From NCBI GenBank assembly GCA_000432135.1, contig HF990582.1, forward strand, positions 38,566 through 52,606: a stretch of 14,041 nt of DNA, written 5' to 3'. The DNA comes from Firmicutes bacterium CAG:124. GTDB taxonomy: Bacteria; Bacillota; Clostridia; Oscillospirales; Oscillospiraceae. Both the position numbers and the translations under genes were made by a program. Positions within the stretch are counted from its first letter, which is position 1. Each line of letters opens with the position of its first letter. Positions 1 through 6,927 of this stretch are shown piece after piece. Below the pieces are notes generated by a model that saw nothing but the letters and a program-made list of their open reading frames with translations, was not told the DNA's origin and made no database searches.

Positions 1-1251
1 CAGCCACCCCGCCTCCGAAAGCGTCTGCGCGTGCAGAATTTCGGGCTCGCCGGGCCGGTAGTCCGGCGCAGCTTTGACCGCCGCTTCGATCTTCTCCGCC
101 GTTGCGCCGCAGAGGATCAGCAGGCGCACGTGCGCGCAGATCTCCGGCCCCAGCGCGTCGAATGGGATCTTCTTGTCATAGCCGCCCGCGATGAGAACCA
201 GCTTCTGGCGGAACGAATGCAGGCCCGCGATCGTGCGCGACGGGCTGGACGCGATGGAGTCATTATAATATTTCACGCCGTCCAGCTCGCGAACGAACTC
301 AATGCGGTGCTCCACACCCGCGAATGTGCGCGCGATCTCGTCAATATCCTCGTCCTCCGCAAGTCCTTCGACGGCACAAGCGGCGGCCATATAGTTTTCG
401 ATGTTGTGGACGCCCGGAATGCGGATGTCGGCGGCGGCCATGATCTTTTTTCCGTTCCGGCAGATCACGCCGTCTTCCAGATACACGCCGTTTTCCGGCC
501 TTGCCAGCCGGGAGAAGAACTCCACGGTTCCCTTCGCGTCGGCGGCGAAGCCGCGCGTGATATCGTTATCGTAGTTCAGGACGACCTTGCCGGTTTCGTT
601 CTGATACTCGAAGACGTTTTTCTTGGCCTGCACATACTCGGCCATGTCCTTGTGCACGTCCAGATGGTTCGGGGCCACGTTCGTCACGACGGCAATGTCG
701 GCTGATTGCTCCATCGTCATGAGCTGGAAGGAGCTGAGCTCGACCACGGCAATGTCCGCCGGCGTCATGTCCGCCGCCTGCGGCAGAAGGGGCGCGCCGA
801 TGTTGCCGCCGACCCAGACGCGGTGGCCCGCGTGCTCCAGAATTTTTGCGATCAGGGTCGTGGTGGTCGTTTTGCCGTCGGAGCCGGTCACGGCGATGAT
901 GCGGCAGGGGCAGACCTCGAAGAACGCTTCCATTTCACTGGTAAGCTCCGCGCCCTTTTCGCGCAGCCGGCGCAGCGCCGGGATATCCGGGTGCATACCG
1001 GGCGTGCGGAAGACGATATCAGCCTGCACATCGTCAAGATAATGCTCTCCGACATGGAGCACGGTGCCCGCCCGCTCCAGCTCCAGAACCTCCGCGTCGA
1101 GCTTTTCCCGCGGCGTTTTGTCGCAGGCCAGCACGTGCAGTCCGTGCGCAAGGAGCATCCGGATGAGCGGCCGGTTGCTCACGCCGATGCCGAGCACGGC
1201 GATTTTTTTATCAATCAGGGAATCAAAATACTGGTCGACAAGATGATTCAT
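1..1251 (-). CDS. murD: UDP-N-acetylmuramoyl-L-alanine:D-glutamate ligase MurD, 3' end cut by the window edge
   Basis: The cytoplasmic Mur ligase adds D-glutamate to UDP-MurNAc-L-Ala with ATP in peptidoglycan precursor synthesis. 417 codons are visible, beginning MNHLVDQYFD; the family is about 450 residues, so roughly the last 30-40 lie beyond position 1. Visible motifs, in order: the N-terminal Rossmann-like substrate domain (VLGIGVSN, residues 19-26), the Mur-ligase ATP loop GSDGKTTTTT (123-132), the GGNIGAPL segment (148-155), the ELSSFQL motif (171-177), NVAPNHLDVH in the central domain, and HRIEF followed by YNDSIASSP at the start of the C-terminal domain. The combination ELSSFQL plus NHLDVH is specific to MurD rather than MurC, MurE or MurF. 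The ATG at 1249-1251 follows a purine-rich AAAAGAGG site, and a sigma-70 promoter lies just upstream. It is divergent from rnpB. The motifs are seen directly; the function follows from the family. Confidence 0.95.
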   Translation of the reverse strand, partial: MNHLVDQYFDSLIDKKIAVLGIGVSNRPLIRMLLAHGLHVLACDKTPREKLDAEVLELERAGTVLHVGEHYLDDVQADIVFRTPGMHPDIPALRRLREKGAELTSEMEAFFEVCPCRIIAVTGSDGKTTTTTLIAKILEHAGHRVWVGGNIGAPLLPQAADMTPADIAVVELSSFQLMTMEQSADIAVVTNVAPNHLDVHKDMAEYVQAKKNVFEYQNETGKVVLNYDNDITRGFAADAKGTVEFFSRLARPENGVYLEDGVICRNGKKIMAAADIRIPGVHNIENYMAAACAVEGLAEDEDIDEIARTFAGVEHRIEFVRELDGVKYYNDSIASSPSRTIAGLHSFRQKLVLIAGGYDKKIPFDALGPEICAHVRLLILCGATAEKIEAAVKAAPDYRPGEPEILHAQTLSEAGWL

Positions 1252-1284
1252 ATCCAAAAGCCTCTTTTAAAATTTCCTGCCTGT

Positions 1285-1313
1285 ATTATATCCGCGCGGG
1301 AAAGAAATTGCAA
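1285..1313 (-). promoter_or_regulatory. sigma-70-type promoter of murD
   Basis: On the minus strand, TTGCAA (-35, 1308-1313) and TATAAT (-10, 1285-1290) are separated by exactly 17 bp. The predicted transcript starts about 25-30 nt before the murD start codon. Its -35 box is only 5 bp from the -35 box of the divergent rnpB promoter. Confidence 0.75.
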
Positions 1314-1318
1314 TCCAT

Positions 1319-1347
1319 TTGACTTTTTCCTGCAAATAAAGTACAAT
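1319..1347 (+). promoter_or_regulatory. sigma-70-type promoter of rnpB
   Basis: TTGACT (1319-1324) and TACAAT (1342-1347) are separated by 17 bp. The expected start point, about 7 nt downstream, coincides with the first nucleotides of the RNase P RNA P1 helix at 1355. Confidence 0.85.
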
Positions 1348-1354
1348 ACTTCCG

Positions 1355-1709
1355 CGACCGGGTCGGACAGTCGCGGGCGCAGCGCCGAAAGGCCGCGCAT
1401 GAGGAAAGTCCGGGCTCCGCAGGGCAAGGATAACGGGTAACGCCCGCCCAGAGCGATCTGAGGAAAAGTGCAACAGAAATAAACCGCCGGAGGCGGCTCG
1501 CGCCGCCTCCGGCAAGGGTGGAAAGGTGCGGTAAGAGCGCACCCAATGGCGTGTGAAAGCGTCCATTGCTGTAAACTCTATCCGGAGCAACACCGCAGAG
1601 GGAGCAAGGCCTGCCCGGCTGCTTCCGAGAAGGTGGCTGGAGCGCACCGGCAACGGTGCGCCTAGATAGATGACTGTCGATTACAGAACCCGGCTTACAG
1701 ACCCGATCG
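1355..1709 (+). ncRNA. rnpB: RNase P RNA, bacterial class A
   Basis: This is the catalytic RNA subunit that removes 5' leaders from pre-tRNAs, about 355 nt. The universal P4/CR1 block GAGGAAAGTCCGGGCTCC starts at 1401. A GC-rich P12-like hairpin (GCCGGAGGCGG pairing with CCGCCTCCGGC) lies at about 1484-1513, just after a conserved ACAGAAA segment. GAGGGAGCAAGGC and AGATAGATGACTGTC follow, and the conserved 3' block ACAGAACCCGGCTTACAG is at 1683-1700. P1 is formed by CGACCGGGTC (1355-1364) and GACCCGATCG (1700-1709), nine pairs and one mismatch, which sets the ends. It has its own promoter and a terminator. The class A assignment rests on overall layout, not on a computed fold. Confidence 0.96.
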
Positions 1710-1717
1710 TAAAAAAT

Positions 1718-1746
1718 GCCTCCGCTGAAAAGCGGAGGCGTTTTTT
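1718..1746. terminator. bidirectional intrinsic terminator shared by rnpB and asnB
   Basis: A perfect 9-bp stem, GCCTCCGCT/AGCGGAGGC, is closed by a GAAA tetraloop (1718-1739). TTTTTT follows at 1741-1746 on the plus strand, and on the minus strand the hairpin is followed by ATTTTTT (1711-1717). It can end rnpB transcripts from the left and asnB transcripts from the right. Confidence 0.92.
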
Positions 1747-1768
1747 CGGGCTGCCGGCAGGCAGGCGC

Positions 1769-3352
1769 TTATTTGCCGCTTGCGCCGTAGTTGGACAGGA
1801 CACGGGCGGAGGGGTCTTTTACATCGCAGCCCTTCCAGGCTTTGTTCGGCATCCAGAAGTCCTTGACCATGTCCGCCTGACCGGGATAGTATTTCTCAAA
1901 AATATCGCGGTACAGAAGGCTTTCCTTTGTAAACGGCTTTGCAAACGTGTATTTTTCGCAGCCTCTTCCAAACGCTTCATCGGAATAGAGGCTTTCGGCA
2001 TACGCCTTCAGATCGTCGACCATGGAGTGGCCCACGGCGTCGGAGAAGGCAGCCTTCTGCCGCCATAGGATATCGTCCGGCAGAATATGATCGTCCGCGA
2101 ACGCCTTACGCAGGAGGTATTTGCCCATGTCATACGTGTTCAGCTTCAGCTCCGGACGGATGGACATGACGTATTTTACAAAATCCAGATCGCCGAACGG
2201 GACTCTGGCTTCGAGCGAGTTGACGGAAATGCAGCGGTCGGCGCGCAGGACATCGTACATATAAAGCTCGTCCACGCGCTTTTTTGCCTCCTGCTGGAAG
2301 GCCTCGGCGCTGGGGGCAAAATCGGTGTATTTATAGCCGAACAGCTCGTCGGAAATTTCGCCGGTCATGAGGACGCGCACGTCCGTCTGCTCGTGGATAG
2401 CCTTGCAGCACAGGTACATCCCCATGCTGGCGCGTATGGTCGTGATGTCATAGGTTCCGAGCAGAGCGATGACCGTTTCGAGGGAGTCCAGCACCTGCTG
2501 CCGCGTCATGGTGACCTCGGTGTGCTCCGCGCCGATGAAATCAGCGGTTTCCTTCGCGTATTTCAGATCGATGGGGTCTAAATCCATGCCGATGGCGAAC
2601 GTGCGGATCTTCTTGCCGAGGAGCTTGGCCGAGATCGCGCAGACAAGGCTGGAATCGAGGCCGCCGGAGAGCAGGAAGCCGAGCGGCGCGTCCGCGTCGA
2701 GCCGCTTTTCCACGGCGGAGATCAGCTTTTCACGGATCTTTTTGGTGACGGTATCGAGATCGTCATCCGAATAACGTGTAACGGTGGTCAGATCAGCGTA
2801 GCGGACGAATTTGCCGTCCTTATAATAATGTCCCGGCGGGAACGGGAAGACGTGCGCGCAGAGGCCGACAAGATTTTTCGCTTCGCTGGCGAAGATGATC
2901 GAGCCGTCGGCAAGATAGCCGTAGAACAGCGGACGGATGCCGATGGGATCACGCGCGGCGACAAGGGAATCGGAAGCCGAATCATAGATGATCATGGCGA
3001 ACTCCGCGTCAAGCCCGGCAAACATCTCGGTACCGTATTCCTGCCACAGGGGAAGGATAATTTCGCAGTCGGAATCGGACGCGAAGACATAGCCCTTGGC
3101 TTCGAGCGCCTTTTTGACCGGGCGGAAGCCGTACAGCTCGCCGTTGCACACGGCCATATCGCCGCCGCGATGGAACGGCTGCATTCCCTCCGGGTGCAGG
3201 CCCATGATGGCCAGCCTGTGGAAGCCCAGCATGCCGCTGCCTGCGGGCTCGAGCCGGGTGTCGTCCGGGCCGCGGGATTTTGTTTTTTCAAAATACGGGA
3301 GAATCTGTTCCTTTTTGAGACTGGGGGACGTAAAACCAAAAATTGCGCACAT
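1769..3352 (-). CDS. asnB: glutamine-hydrolysing asparagine synthetase
   Basis: It makes asparagine from aspartate, ATP and glutamine in the cytoplasm. The product is 527 residues, slightly shorter than E. coli AsnB. The class II amidotransferase domain (about 1-190) begins MCAIFGF, so Cys2 becomes the N-terminal nucleophile; it contains VCNGELYG (68-75) and DSDCEIIL (93-100). The synthetase domain carries the pyrophosphatase loop SGGLDSS (229-235) and GEISDELFGY (331-340). The start is placed at the ATG at 3350-3352, not at an in-frame GTG three codons upstream. Only this start puts Cys at position 2, and it sits 8 nt behind a perfect GGAGG; the GTG lies inside that ribosome-binding site. 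A T-box leader and its own promoter precede it, implying induction when asparaginyl-tRNA charging falls. It converges on rnpB through the shared terminator. Confidence 0.96.
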   Translation of the reverse strand: MCAIFGFTSPSLKKEQILPYFEKTKSRGPDDTRLEPAGSGMLGFHRLAIMGLHPEGMQPFHRGGDMAVCNGELYGFRPVKKALEAKGYVFASDSDCEIILPLWQEYGTEMFAGLDAEFAMIIYDSASDSLVAARDPIGIRPLFYGYLADGSIIFASEAKNLVGLCAHVFPFPPGHYYKDGKFVRYADLTTVTRYSDDDLDTVTKKIREKLISAVEKRLDADAPLGFLLSGGLDSSLVCAISAKLLGKKIRTFAIGMDLDPIDLKYAKETADFIGAEHTEVTMTRQQVLDSLETVIALLGTYDITTIRASMGMYLCCKAIHEQTDVRVLMTGEISDELFGYKYTDFAPSAEAFQQEAKKRVDELYMYDVLRADRCISVNSLEARVPFGDLDFVKYVMSIRPELKLNTYDMGKYLLRKAFADDHILPDDILWRQKAAFSDAVGHSMVDDLKAYAESLYSDEAFGRGCEKYTFAKPFTKESLLYRDIFEKYYPGQADMVKDFWMPNKAWKGCDVKDPSARVLSNYGASGK

Positions 3353-3376
3353 AAAAAGCACCTCCGAATCATTTGC

Positions 3377-3674
3377 GCAGCATTGCCTAAAATAAATTTT
3401 AGGACGAATTGCTGCCGATCCGCGGTGCCACCTAACTTACTGGAATACCCAGTCTCTTTTCCGGGACTCTGACAAGCCCCTGCGCTTTAACGCCGCGCTG
3501 CGCGTCTTCCCTACTGCGGTGTTCCGGTTCAGGTCGCTGCTAAGAAGTGTTCGTTCACGAAGGCGCTGGCGCCGGGATCCCAGCATCCCCGGCTCTCTGC
3601 GGCCATGTCCCGCGTTACTTTTCTTCCTCATTGCATTTTGCGATATTCTTTTATTGAGTGAAGCTTTAAATGAT
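3377..3674 (-). promoter_or_regulatory. T-box riboswitch leader of asnB (probably tRNA-Asn responsive)
   Basis: The leader RNA senses the charging state of a tRNA. On the minus strand it has a stem I region with AGAGAGCCGGGG (about 3599-3588) and the hallmark T-box AGGTGGCACCGCG (3433-3421), whose UGGN pairs with the tRNA acceptor NCCA in this family. The specifier is not certain: AAC (Asn) occurs twice in the expected 3' side of stem I, at 3555-3553 and 3551-3549, which fits asparagine. After the T-box comes a two-part hairpin (3415-3377: GCAGCA/TGCTGC outside, CCTAAAA/TTTTAGG inside with a TTTA loop). No U-tract follows it, so it is not a textbook intrinsic terminator. The asnB ribosome-binding site starts about 12 nt later. 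Confidence 0.92.
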
Positions 3675-3680
3675 GGAACA

Positions 3681-3709
3681 ATTCTACACCCGGCATCCCG
3701 ATTCGTCAA
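3681..3709 (-). promoter_or_regulatory. sigma-70-type promoter of the asnB T-box leader
   Basis: On the minus strand, TTGACG (3704-3709) and TAGAAT (3681-3686) are separated by 17 bp. The start point would be near 3674, giving a leader of about 320 nt before the asnB ATG. It lies directly behind the flavoprotein gene with no convincing terminator between them, so some read-through into the leader is possible. Confidence 0.8.
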
Positions 3710-3746
3710 GCGTGCAGGTTTGACAAACTATATGCCCGCCGGATTT

Positions 3747-4799
3747 TCATTTTTGTACAGTTTGAATTTTCGCAATACGTGCGGCAAATTCCGTGATCCG
3801 TGCGTCGATCCCGTCCGCAGTCCGGACGGAGCCGGGGTCGTGCGCCGTCTGCATGAGGCAGAAGTCCGGCGGCAGGATGGCCGTCTTGTTCAGGCACATT
3901 GCGCCCAGCAGCTGCCGCGCGACGATATCGCTGCCGGAATAGCCGGAAACGACAATGCCGTACAGATATTTCTGATACAGATCCTGCTTGACGAGCAGAT
4001 TGGTCAGGCGGTTGAACAGCGCCATGATATTGGCGCTGACCGCGTCGTTATAATTCGGGCACAGGAAGAGCATCGCGTCGCAGGCGCTGATGGCGGGCAG
4101 AACCTCGTCGGAGATGCTTCCGCCGTAGAAGCAGCGGCTCTGCGCGGCAAAGTGCAGGCAGGCTTCATACGAACAGCCCCGGCAGTCGTGGATGGAGCCG
4201 TTCTGCAGGGAAATGGTCTTTATTTCAAATGCATCCGGCAAACGCGCAAGCACCTGTTCGCCGAGCCAGACCGTATTGGAGCGCTTGTTATCCGACGCGT
4301 GGAGCATGAGAAGCTTTGGCCGGGCAAAGCACGGCGGCTCAAACTCCAGAAGCCGCTGTGCCAGCTGGCGCAGCTGGTGCGCATAGGTCTGCTCCCAGCT
4401 CAGATGCAGGATCCCCGCCTGAATATGCTGGTTGTAAAGAGAGCCCGTCCCCTCGACGAGCGGCTTGCCGGGAAACGCGCAGCCTGCCTGATTTGCCGCA
4501 AGAACCAGCTCCCGCGCGGTCTGCTTCGTATAAAGCTCCCCTGCCCCGTCGACGATCACGCCGCCATAGCTGCCGGACAGACAGTCCGGATGCTTCCGAA
4601 GCGTCCGCAGCAGGCGGCAAACCGTCTCATCCGGGCCGTATTCATCCAGCGCGGCGGCAAAAAGCAGGCGGCAGCCCGCCGCCTGTTCGATTCTCTCCGG
4701 CGGAAGCTCCTTCACGCGGAGCCCGGACAGCGCCTGCGGCAGCAGGCGCTCCAGCCGCGCACTATGGCCGATGCGCACCAACGTCAGTTCCTGTTCCAT
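3747..4799 (-). CDS. flavodoxin-fold NAD(P)H-dependent FMN reductase-like protein with four conserved-type cysteines
   Basis: 350 residues. The C-terminal half (about 160-345) reads as an NADPH-dependent FMN reductase or iron-sulfur flavoprotein domain. It has a phosphate-binding loop after a beta strand (LHASDNKRSNT, 166-176), a cysteine cluster C206-x2-C209-x4-C214-x8-C223, a strand ending LCPNYNDAVSANI (246-258) matching the family's sPvY..svsa segment, and FNRL in place of the usual fiDR. The N-terminal 150 residues are not a domain I can name; they contain GGVIVDGAGELYTKQ (79-93) and GCAFPGKPLVEGTGSL (106-121). The gene starts 1 nt after the TGA of the dehydrogenase-like gene, so the two are co-transcribed and probably translationally coupled. 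FMN binding is inferred. Whether the cysteines hold an Fe-S cluster, a metal or a disulfide cannot be told from sequence. Confidence 0.82.
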   Translation of the reverse strand: MEQELTLVRIGHSARLERLLPQALSGLRVKELPPERIEQAAGCRLLFAAALDEYGPDETVCRLLRTLRKHPDCLSGSYGGVIVDGAGELYTKQTARELVLAANQAGCAFPGKPLVEGTGSLYNQHIQAGILHLSWEQTYAHQLRQLAQRLLEFEPPCFARPKLLMLHASDNKRSNTVWLGEQVLARLPDAFEIKTISLQNGSIHDCRGCSYEACLHFAAQSRCFYGGSISDEVLPAISACDAMLFLCPNYNDAVSANIMALFNRLTNLLVKQDLYQKYLYGIVVSGYSGSDIVARQLLGAMCLNKTAILPPDFCLMQTAHDPGSVRTADGIDARITEFAARIAKIQTVQK

Positions 4800-4800
4800 G

Positions 4801-6024
4801 TCAGTATTCGAACGCCTCCAATGCGGTATGCGTCGTTTGTAATTCTTCCAGAAGCGCGGGGGCGATCTTCTCCCGGATGAGGCTGACGCCGAACGGCGTC
4901 ATGCGGCTGCGGCAGCCGAAATACGCGCCGCCGAGCGGCACCGCACCGAAGTGCTCCTGCCCGCGCACGAGCCGCAGAATACTCACTGCGGCTGAGGACA
5001 GTGCGGGGGCCAGATACGGCTTGAAGCCAAGCTCCCGCACGCGCAGATTCGCCGTGCGGGTCTGTTCGGTCAGCCTTGCGGAGAGGGCCGCGTCATAGTC
5101 CGGGCCGCAGCTGTTCGCGCAGACGAGTCCCTGCCCGTGCGGGCCGTAGACGCGCAGCTTCTCTTCATTTAATCCCAGTTGCCGCGCGTAATACGCGCAG
5201 CGCGCGGCCATCACGCCGAGGCCGAAGCCCTGAATCTGCTCGGGGAGCAGGCCGGAAAAATCATACTCCCCTGCCCCGTTCTGATTGCTTTGCAGAAAAA
5301 CAGAGCGCGACAGGTGGTCGACCGGGTCGGAGATCTGGCAGAACAGGCCGGTGAAGCCGGTGCTGCGCGCCATGCGGGCATACGCGCCCACCATGGCGCG
5401 GTTGGCCTCGTACTGCGCCATACGCACGTCCTTCACCGCCGTATCCAGTCCCGGCACGCCGCGCGAAGCCGTAAACGCAAACAGGTCGCAGGCAAACAGG
5501 TCCTTTTCCTCACAGATCACGATCTCCGGCAGCGGCTGGCCGTCCGGCGAAAGCACTTGGTTCAGCTCCAGCTCATACCGGGCGCATTGGGCCTTGTTGG
5601 GGTCAAAGATCTGGATCCTGGAAAACTCATGTCCCAGCAGCTTCAGCGCCAGCAGCGCCGTGCCGCCCACGTCGCCAAGGCCGACGAGCGTGAGGACAAG
5701 ACCGGTTCGCTTCGGCCGCTGCCACGCCTCCAGAACGGCAAATGCATTTTGGAAGCAGACGTTCAGAACGCCCGCCCCATGTGCGCGTACAAAACCGGCC
5801 AGCTCACCGGAGGCCGGACTGCACGGCGTCAGGCAGCGGACAGTCTCAGGCTCGGAAAGCTCGGCCAGATCATGGATATAAAATAATCCGCGCGAGCACA
5901 GCGGAACGCGCCGCACGAGAAACACCAGCGGCGCAAACGCAGCGCCGCACGGCCGCGCGTCCTGCGGAAAAAGCGTGTTGTCCTCCGCGCAGAGACAGAA
6001 GGAATGCCATTGCTTCAGGATCAT
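4801..6024 (-). CDS. divergent lactate/malate dehydrogenase-like NAD-dependent oxidoreductase
   Basis: 407 residues, longer than a standard LDH or MDH (about 310-330). About 105 N-terminal residues precede the Rossmann motif LVGLGDVGGTALLALKLLG (113-131). DPNKAQCARYELELNQ follows, then DPVDHLS (233-239, matching NPvD.lt), FGLGVMAARCAYYARQLGL (267-285, matching the ..GtvLDsaR..llA..L segment, Arg275), and GPHGQG (294-299), where His296 sits at the catalytic His of GeHGdS. These support an active 2-hydroxyacid dehydrogenase fold. The substrate is unknown; the discriminating loop differs from those of classical LDH and MDH. The start is the ATG at 6022-6024 with AGGAG about 8 nt upstream; an upstream in-frame ATG at 6091-6093 lacks such a site and would start in repeat sequence. 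It overlaps nothing and is followed after 1 nt by the flavoprotein gene. Confidence 0.75.
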   Translation of the reverse strand: MILKQWHSFCLCAEDNTLFPQDARPCGAAFAPLVFLVRRVPLCSRGLFYIHDLAELSEPETVRCLTPCSPASGELAGFVRAHGAGVLNVCFQNAFAVLEAWQRPKRTGLVLTLVGLGDVGGTALLALKLLGHEFSRIQIFDPNKAQCARYELELNQVLSPDGQPLPEIVICEEKDLFACDLFAFTASRGVPGLDTAVKDVRMAQYEANRAMVGAYARMARSTGFTGLFCQISDPVDHLSRSVFLQSNQNGAGEYDFSGLLPEQIQGFGLGVMAARCAYYARQLGLNEEKLRVYGPHGQGLVCANSCGPDYDAALSARLTEQTRTANLRVRELGFKPYLAPALSSAAVSILRLVRGQEHFGAVPLGGAYFGCRSRMTPFGVSLIREKIAPALLEELQTTHTALEAFEY

Positions 6025-6094
6025 AAACTCAACTCCTGCTTTGGTGTCGGATAAAAAGCTTGGATGATGCGCGGACGGACTGCGGCGTCCCAAA

Positions 6095-6137
6095 GCCTTC
6101 CCCGCCGGGGAAGGTGGCCCGAAGGGCCGGATGAGGG
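6095..6137. repeat. GC-rich extragenic palindromic repeat (two adjacent hairpins)
   Basis: The first hairpin is CCTTCCCC/GGGGAAGG (6096-6103 with 6107-6114). The second is GGCCC/GGGCC around a GAA loop (6116-6120 with 6124-6128), followed by GGATGAGGG. The arrangement matches a dispersed intergenic repeat I associate with gut Oscillospirales genomes; only one copy is visible here. It sits in the 200-bp gap between the kinase-like gene and the dehydrogenase-like gene. I see no convincing promoter in the rest of that gap. Confidence 0.6.
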
Positions 6138-6224
6138 TCGGGGAGCAGTGCCGAATTGCTGAAACTGCCAGACAAATCGGAAAATCAGACTTGTGGTTTA
6201 CGGTTCACCGTCCGCCGCAGCCGT

Positions 6225-6731
6225 TTATTCTTGTCCCGTCCAATACTGCGCACCCCAGTGCTCGAAGTCCCATTTGGGGCTGTAGTCGTTGCATTCGTAA
6301 TCGACGTAATAAAGCCGGTCGACGGACAGGACGAAATTGGTCGGATAATAATCGATATTCAGATGAACGGGATACAGGCGGGCGCACATGGCCTTCAGCT
6401 GCCGGAGGCAGAAGCCGGGGAGCCGGTTTTCCGCGATCAGCTCCGCTGCCGTGGGGCCGGGGATGTATTCCTTGAGAATGCGCTCGTTTTCCGTGTCGAC
6501 GTCCAGCAGGCGCGGCATGGGGATCCCGGCGGACAGGAGCCGCTCATAATCACGCTGCTCGGCGGCAAGCTTGTCCCCGAACTGATAATACTCGCATGGC
6601 TCGTGGTGGATCTGCTTGACGACGTATTCGCCGCGCTCGTCCGCAGCCAGATAGGAATAGCCGCCCTTTCCCTTGCCGAGCAGCCGCCGGATGGAAAGCA
6701 CTCTGCCGTTTACTGTGATCTGATCTTCCAT
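6225..6731 (-). CDS. small protein-kinase-like (aminoglycoside/choline-kinase-fold) protein
   Basis: 168 residues, well below the roughly 250 of a full kinase domain, yet the core signatures occur in order. There is a glycine-rich loop GKGKGGYSYLA (19-29), an ATP-lysine candidate Lys39 in YVVKQ, glutamates at 58 and 63 for the salt bridge, a hinge-like LKEYIPG (86-92), a catalytic loop HLNIDYYPTNFVL (123-135) with Asp127 and Asn132 at the canonical 5-residue spacing, and YVDYE (142-146) with Asp144 as the metal-binding Asp. The start is the ATG at 6729-6731, preceded by GGAGG with an 8-nt spacer; an ATG nine codons earlier has no comparable site. It is divergent from the antiporter and has its own likely promoter. 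The substrate (protein, sugar or small molecule) is unknown. A catalytically competent minimal kinase is an inference. Confidence 0.75.
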   Translation of the reverse strand: MEDQITVNGRVLSIRRLLGKGKGGYSYLAADERGEYVVKQIHHEPCEYYQFGDKLAAEQRDYERLLSAGIPMPRLLDVDTENERILKEYIPGPTAAELIAENRLPGFCLRQLKAMCARLYPVHLNIDYYPTNFVLSVDRLYYVDYECNDYSPKWDFEHWGAQYWTGQE

Positions 6732-6753
6732 GTTTCTCGCCTCCATACGCCTC

Positions 6754-6783
6754 AGCATAGCAGACGCGCGGGGCGTTTGTCCA
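6754..6783 (-). promoter_or_regulatory. probable promoter of the kinase-like gene
   Basis: On the minus strand, TGGACA (6778-6783) lies 18 bp before TATGCT (6754-6759), which is preceded by TGC, giving an extended -10. It is about 22 nt upstream of the start codon. Moderately good match. Confidence 0.5.
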
Positions 6784-6863
6784 GCAAAAATCCGCTTCGC
6801 CGGAAATACTGGCAGATTGAATAAAATACCGTTTGAATTTCATTCATTTTTCACAAGTTCTTC

Positions 6864-6891
6864 TTGCATTTTGCTTGGAAGCGTGTATAAT
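6864..6891 (+). promoter_or_regulatory. sigma-70-type promoter of the antiporter gene
   Basis: TTGCAT (6864-6869) and TATAAT (6886-6891) are separated by 16 bp. The predicted start is near 6898, about 30 nt before the ATG at 6928. Confidence 0.75.
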
Positions 6892-6927
6892 GATGTGTGC
6901 AAAAAAGTAGAAATGAAGGAATTTGAA

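Noticed and set aside
31..1440. Long plus-strand open frames opposite murD and rnpB
   Set aside because: They are antisense shadows of a clear murD gene and of the RNase P RNA; no ribosome-binding sites or recognisable protein motifs.
3353..3361. In-frame GTG three codons upstream of the asnB start
   Set aside because: It lies within the Shine-Dalgarno and would bury the catalytic Cys; the ATG at 3350-3352 gives the required Met-Cys start.
3710..3746. Terminator after the flavoprotein gene
   Set aside because: Only a weak 5-bp GTCAA/TTGAC stem overlapping the asnB promoter, with no U-tract.
3519..4880. 453-codon plus-strand frame over the T-box and flavoprotein gene
   Set aside because: It covers a T-box leader and the antisense of a clear gene; amino-acid content is shadow-like.
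6025..6093. N-terminal extension of the dehydrogenase-like protein to 6093
   Set aside because: No ribosome-binding site; the ATG at 6024 has AGGAG at good spacing, and the extension reads toward repeat sequence.
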